From assembly GCA_003242315.1 (NCBI GenBank), contig QGUY01000165.1, positions 1 to 8,901 of the forward strand: DNA of 8,901 bases, read 5' to 3'. Both the position numbers and the translations under genes were made by a program. This document shows positions 7,070 to 8,901 of the stretch, in pieces. The stretch comes from Bacteroidota bacterium (GTDB lineage: Bacteria > Bacteroidota > Bacteroidia > Cytophagales > Cyclobacteriaceae). Under the pieces are notes generated by a model, which searched no databases, was not told the DNA's origin, and saw nothing but the letters and a program-made list of their open reading frames with translations. Each line of letters begins with the position of its first letter. Position 1 is the stretch's first letter.

Positions 7070-7981
7070 TTACCGCATCTTCGCTCTCTTAATCAAATAC
7101 GTCTGCAGTATTTGATCAAACCCTTCGCGTATATCCGCGTCGATGTAATCGATCTTGTATTGGTTGCAGCGCATTTTTATTTCCTGGTGGAAGCTGCCGA
7201 CGAGTTTTTGGTAATGATCGCGAACATCCAAAGGGTTGAGTCTGATCTTCTCTTTTGTTTCAAGATCGACAAACTCCATGGGACGGTCTTGGAATTCGAA
7301 TGAAAGTTCCGTCGACTTGTCCAACACGTGAAACACGATCACCTCGTGTTTGTTGTGCTTGAGGTGTTGCAGCGCTTTAAAAAGTTCGTTGGTGTCTTCG
7401 CCGGAGTCGAACATGTCACTGAAAATGATGACCAGCGATCGCCGGTGAATCTTCTCCGCTACCTCATGCAACACACGGGCTACGTTGGTTTGCACTGCGT
7501 GGTCGGGCTTCCGGAACTGCGCCACCTGTTCAAGCAAAGTAAACACCTTGTTGAGGTGTGTGGGCGTTGACTTAACGGGTGTAAGGACTTCAATCGCATC
7601 CGAGAACTGGCATAGCCCCACCGCATCACGCTGACGTTGCAGAAGGTAGGCCAGGGAGGCTGCGGCAAAGACGCTGAAGTTAATCTTAGAGTGCGTCTCG
7701 GCCGGGTAGTACATAGAAGGCGAGCGGTCCAGTATAATCAGGCACCTGAGGTTGGTTTCTTCTTCGTACCGTTTGGTGTACAGCCGGTCCGTTCTCGCGT
7801 AAACTTTCCAGTCGATGTGTCGTGTGCTTTCACCTTCGTTGTATAGCCGGTGCTCGGCAAACTCTACAGAAAAGCCGTGATAGGGCGATTTATGCATTCC
7901 TGTAATGAACCCCTCTACGAGCTGGCGGGCAAGGAGTTCGAGGCTGTAGCCCTGCTTTATCTGGTTAAGGTCAAGCTTCAC
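7070..7981 (-). CDS. DUF58 domain protein with von Willebrand A-like fold
   Basis: This 303-residue protein shows the DUF58 signature: HKSPYHGFSVEFAEHR (30-45), GESTRHIDWKVYART (50-64) and KRYEEETNL (70-78). It is followed by a vWA-type metal-binding site, DRSPSM at 85-90 (DxSxS form), with a later Thr165 and SDMFD at 188-192 as candidate remaining MIDAS residues. No signal peptide or membrane segment is seen, so it is probably cytoplasmic. Family members usually accompany MoxR-type AAA ATPases and Bat/vWA membrane proteins as chaperone-like or assembly factors. None of these is in this window, so the gene stands alone here. The start is GTG at 7981: an in-frame TGA lies eight codons upstream and the N-terminus MKLDLNQIKQ fits the family from memory. 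Confidence 0.88.
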   Translation of the reverse strand: MKLDLNQIKQGYSLELLARQLVEGFITGMHKSPYHGFSVEFAEHRLYNEGESTRHIDWKVYARTDRLYTKRYEEETNLRCLIILDRSPSMYYPAETHSKINFSVFAAASLAYLLQRQRDAVGLCQFSDAIEVLTPVKSTPTHLNKVFTLLEQVAQFRKPDHAVQTNVARVLHEVAEKIHRRSLVIIFSDMFDSGEDTNELFKALQHLKHNKHEVIVFHVLDKSTELSFEFQDRPMEFVDLETKEKIRLNPLDVRDHYQKLVGSFHQEIKMRCNQYKIDYIDADIREGFDQILQTYLIKRAKMR

Positions 7982-8050
7982 GATTGATTCAATATCGTCC
8001 CTTCAATGGTTAAACACCGATTCCCGGTTTGGAAATAAATAAAACGTAAG

Positions 8051-8082
8051 TTTTGCATTCAAAAGTCAAAATAGTATCTTCG
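8051..8082 (+). promoter_or_regulatory. Probable Bacteroidetes-type promoter for the DUF3276 gene
   Basis: TTTTG at 8051-8055 resembles the -33 element. TATCTTCG at 8075-8082 differs from TAnnTTTG at one conserved base, with 19 nt between them. Transcription would begin near 8089, giving a leader of about 35 nt before the GTG at 8124. The surrounding 7982-8123 gap is A/T-rich and holds nothing else I can identify. Confidence 0.4.
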
Positions 8083-8123
8083 AAATGACCAAACCAAGAC
8101 CTAACTAAAAAACCTGAAGGATT

Positions 8124-8486
8124 GTGGAAGACAACAAGACAAATGGCCGGGACGAAATTTTCTCGACGAAAGTGAAGGCTGGCAAGCGGACTTATTTCTT
8201 TGATGTGAAATCGACCCGTTCCAACGATTACTACCTGACCATCACTGAAAGCAAGAAGCGGTTTAAAGAGGACGGGTTCACTTACGAAAAGCACAAGATT
8301 TTCCTCTACAAGGAAGACTTCAATAAGTTTATAGAGGCCCTCAACAACACGGTCAATCACGTTAAGACCGAGTTGATGCCTAACGTTGACTTCTCCCAGT
8401 TTGATAACCACGACCGGGAGGAAGAGATAGCGTCGGCTGAAAATCCCAGGACCTCCGACATGGATACGGAGTTAAAATGGGATTAA
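8124..8486 (+). CDS. PUR-alpha-like DUF3276 nucleic-acid-binding protein
   Basis: This 120-residue protein is very similar in pattern to the small single-domain PUR proteins of Bacteroidetes and spirochaetes (DUF3276). Residues 9-82 form the PUR module, with GRDEIFSTKVKAGKRTYFFD, then STRSNDYYLTITESKKRF, YEKHKIFLYKEDFNKF, and a helix reaching NHVKTEL. Family knowledge (PUR-alpha homologues, including the Borrelia protein) suggests single-stranded DNA or RNA binding by a dimer; the biological role is not well defined. The tail from about 95 on is acidic and probably disordered. The start codon is GTG at 8124: an in-frame TGA at 8115-8117 leaves only ATT or GTG, and GAAGG at 8116-8120 can act as the ribosome binding site. 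It has its own promoter and a strong terminator, so it is monocistronic. Confidence 0.9.
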   Translation: MEDNKTNGRDEIFSTKVKAGKRTYFFDVKSTRSNDYYLTITESKKRFKEDGFTYEKHKIFLYKEDFNKFIEALNNTVNHVKTELMPNVDFSQFDNHDREEEIASAENPRTSDMDTELKWD

Positions 8487-8499
8487 CAACTGCCGGCCT

Positions 8500-8523
8500 G
8501 GTCTCTTAACAGAGACCTTTTTT
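8500..8523 (+). terminator. Rho-independent terminator after the DUF3276 gene
   Basis: A perfect 7-bp stem, GGTCTCT (8500-8506) pairing with AGAGACC (8511-8517), encloses a TAAC loop. It is followed at once by six T residues (8518-8523) and more T-rich sequence. It begins 14 nt after the stop codon and ends 64 nt before ychF, isolating the two genes. The T-tract is on the + side only, so it acts in one direction. Confidence 0.92.
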
Positions 8524-8534
8524 GTTTCCCTAAG

Positions 8535-8568
8535 GTTGTACGGGTTCCTGCTTAGAGCCTTATATTTG
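8535..8568 (+). promoter_or_regulatory. Probable promoter for ychF
   Basis: TATATTTG at 8561-8568 is an exact TAnnTTTG -7 element. A partial -33 element, GTTG at 8535-8538, lies 22 nt upstream, slightly longer than the usual spacing. Transcription would start near 8575, giving a very short leader of about 13 nt before the ATG at 8588. The position directly after a terminator supports independent transcription. Confidence 0.55.
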
Positions 8569-8587
8569 CGCCTTTATTCGGCTGTGT

Positions 8588-8901
8588 ATGGCTCTTCAAT
8601 GCGGAATCGTGGGTCTTCCCAACGTCGGAAAATCGACGCTGTTCAACGCGCTCTCTAACAACAGGGCAGAGGCGGCAAACTTTCCGTTCTGCACGATCGA
8701 ACCCAATGTTGGGATCATCAACGTGCCGGATCCGCGCCTCAAAATCCTGGCCGATATCGTGAAGCCCGAGCGCGTTGTGCCGACAACCATAACCTTTGTA
8801 GACATCGCCGGACTCGTGAAGGGCGCCAGCAAAGGAGAGGGACTCGGCAACAGGTTTTGGGCAAAAACCCGGAGGTGGAGGCCAAGGTTAATATGGTGAG
8901 A
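8588..8901 (+). CDS. ychF: Redox-regulated-type GTPase/ATPase YchF (OLA1 family), 3' partial with apparent frameshift
   Basis: This is the N-terminal part of the universal P-loop protein YchF, an Obg-related enzyme that in characterised members prefers ATP and associates with the ribosome. Visible motifs are G1 GLPNVGKST (9-17), the switch region NFPFCTIEPNVG (31-42), VPDPRL (46-51), G3 DIAGLVKGASKGEGLGN (72-88) and F90. The full protein is normally about 360 residues. Family sequence holds to the ttt codon at 8855-8857. After that the frame reads WAKTRRW and stops at TGA 8897-8899. Another frame from 8857 reads LGKNPEVEAKVNMVR, which lines up with the expected FLANIREVDAI-HVVR segment, so a one-base loss plus nearby base errors, or a true frameshift, is likely. 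The rest lies outside the window. Confidence 0.9.

Noticed and set aside
8013..8030. Imperfect inverted repeat AAACACCG ... CGGTTT upstream of the DUF58 gene
   Set aside because: It is interrupted by unpaired bases and not centred on any promoter element. No basis to call it an operator.
8010..8411. A 133-codon minus-strand frame overlapping the PUR-like gene
   Set aside because: Antisense to a well-supported DUF3276 gene, with no recognisable motif. A shadow frame.

Overview
The window looks like a chromosomal segment from a Bacteroidetes bacterium, most likely a member of the Cytophagales. Four things point there: a very long surface protein ending in the gliding-motility/type IX secretion (T9SS) type B sorting domain; a small PUR-alpha-like (DUF3276) protein; a LuxC-like acyl-CoA reductase divergently paired with a dicluster ferredoxin; and upstream elements of the Bacteroidetes form TTTG / TAnnTTTG. 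The lineage is inferred from family knowledge, not from a database search.

Layout. Positions 1-5553 (+) hold the C-terminal 1850 residues of a giant secreted repeat protein whose N-terminus lies outside the window. It contains the end of one repeat family (1-351), twelve copies of a second ~83-residue beta-type module (352-3381), an Ig-like module, several SprB-type modules and a C-terminal sorting domain. Converging on it is a LuxC-family acyl-CoA reductase (5572-6582, -). Divergent from that is a 2[4Fe-4S] ferredoxin (6670-7032, +) with a clean Bacteroidetes promoter. Next come a DUF58/vWA protein (7070-7981, -), a PUR-alpha-like DUF3276 protein (8124-8486, +) followed by a strong intrinsic terminator, and the start of the GTPase ychF (8588 to the edge, +), which appears frameshifted close to the end of the window.

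The genes do not form one operon. The strands alternate and most units look monocistronic. The reductase and ferredoxin plausibly share a function, since they are divergent neighbours and one is a redox enzyme while the other is an electron carrier. The others look like independent housekeeping or surface genes.

The most interesting signal is inside the repeat protein. Its 12 modules are not a simple tandem array. They follow a three-module higher-order order (a-b-g) with one apparent in-frame loss, and unit 5 looks like a b/g hybrid at the recombination point. Each module keeps exactly two Cys and two Trp, and the whole 1010-residue array contains only two lysines. I saw no mobile element, CRISPR array, tRNA or rRNA, and no clear candidate for a wholly new system.
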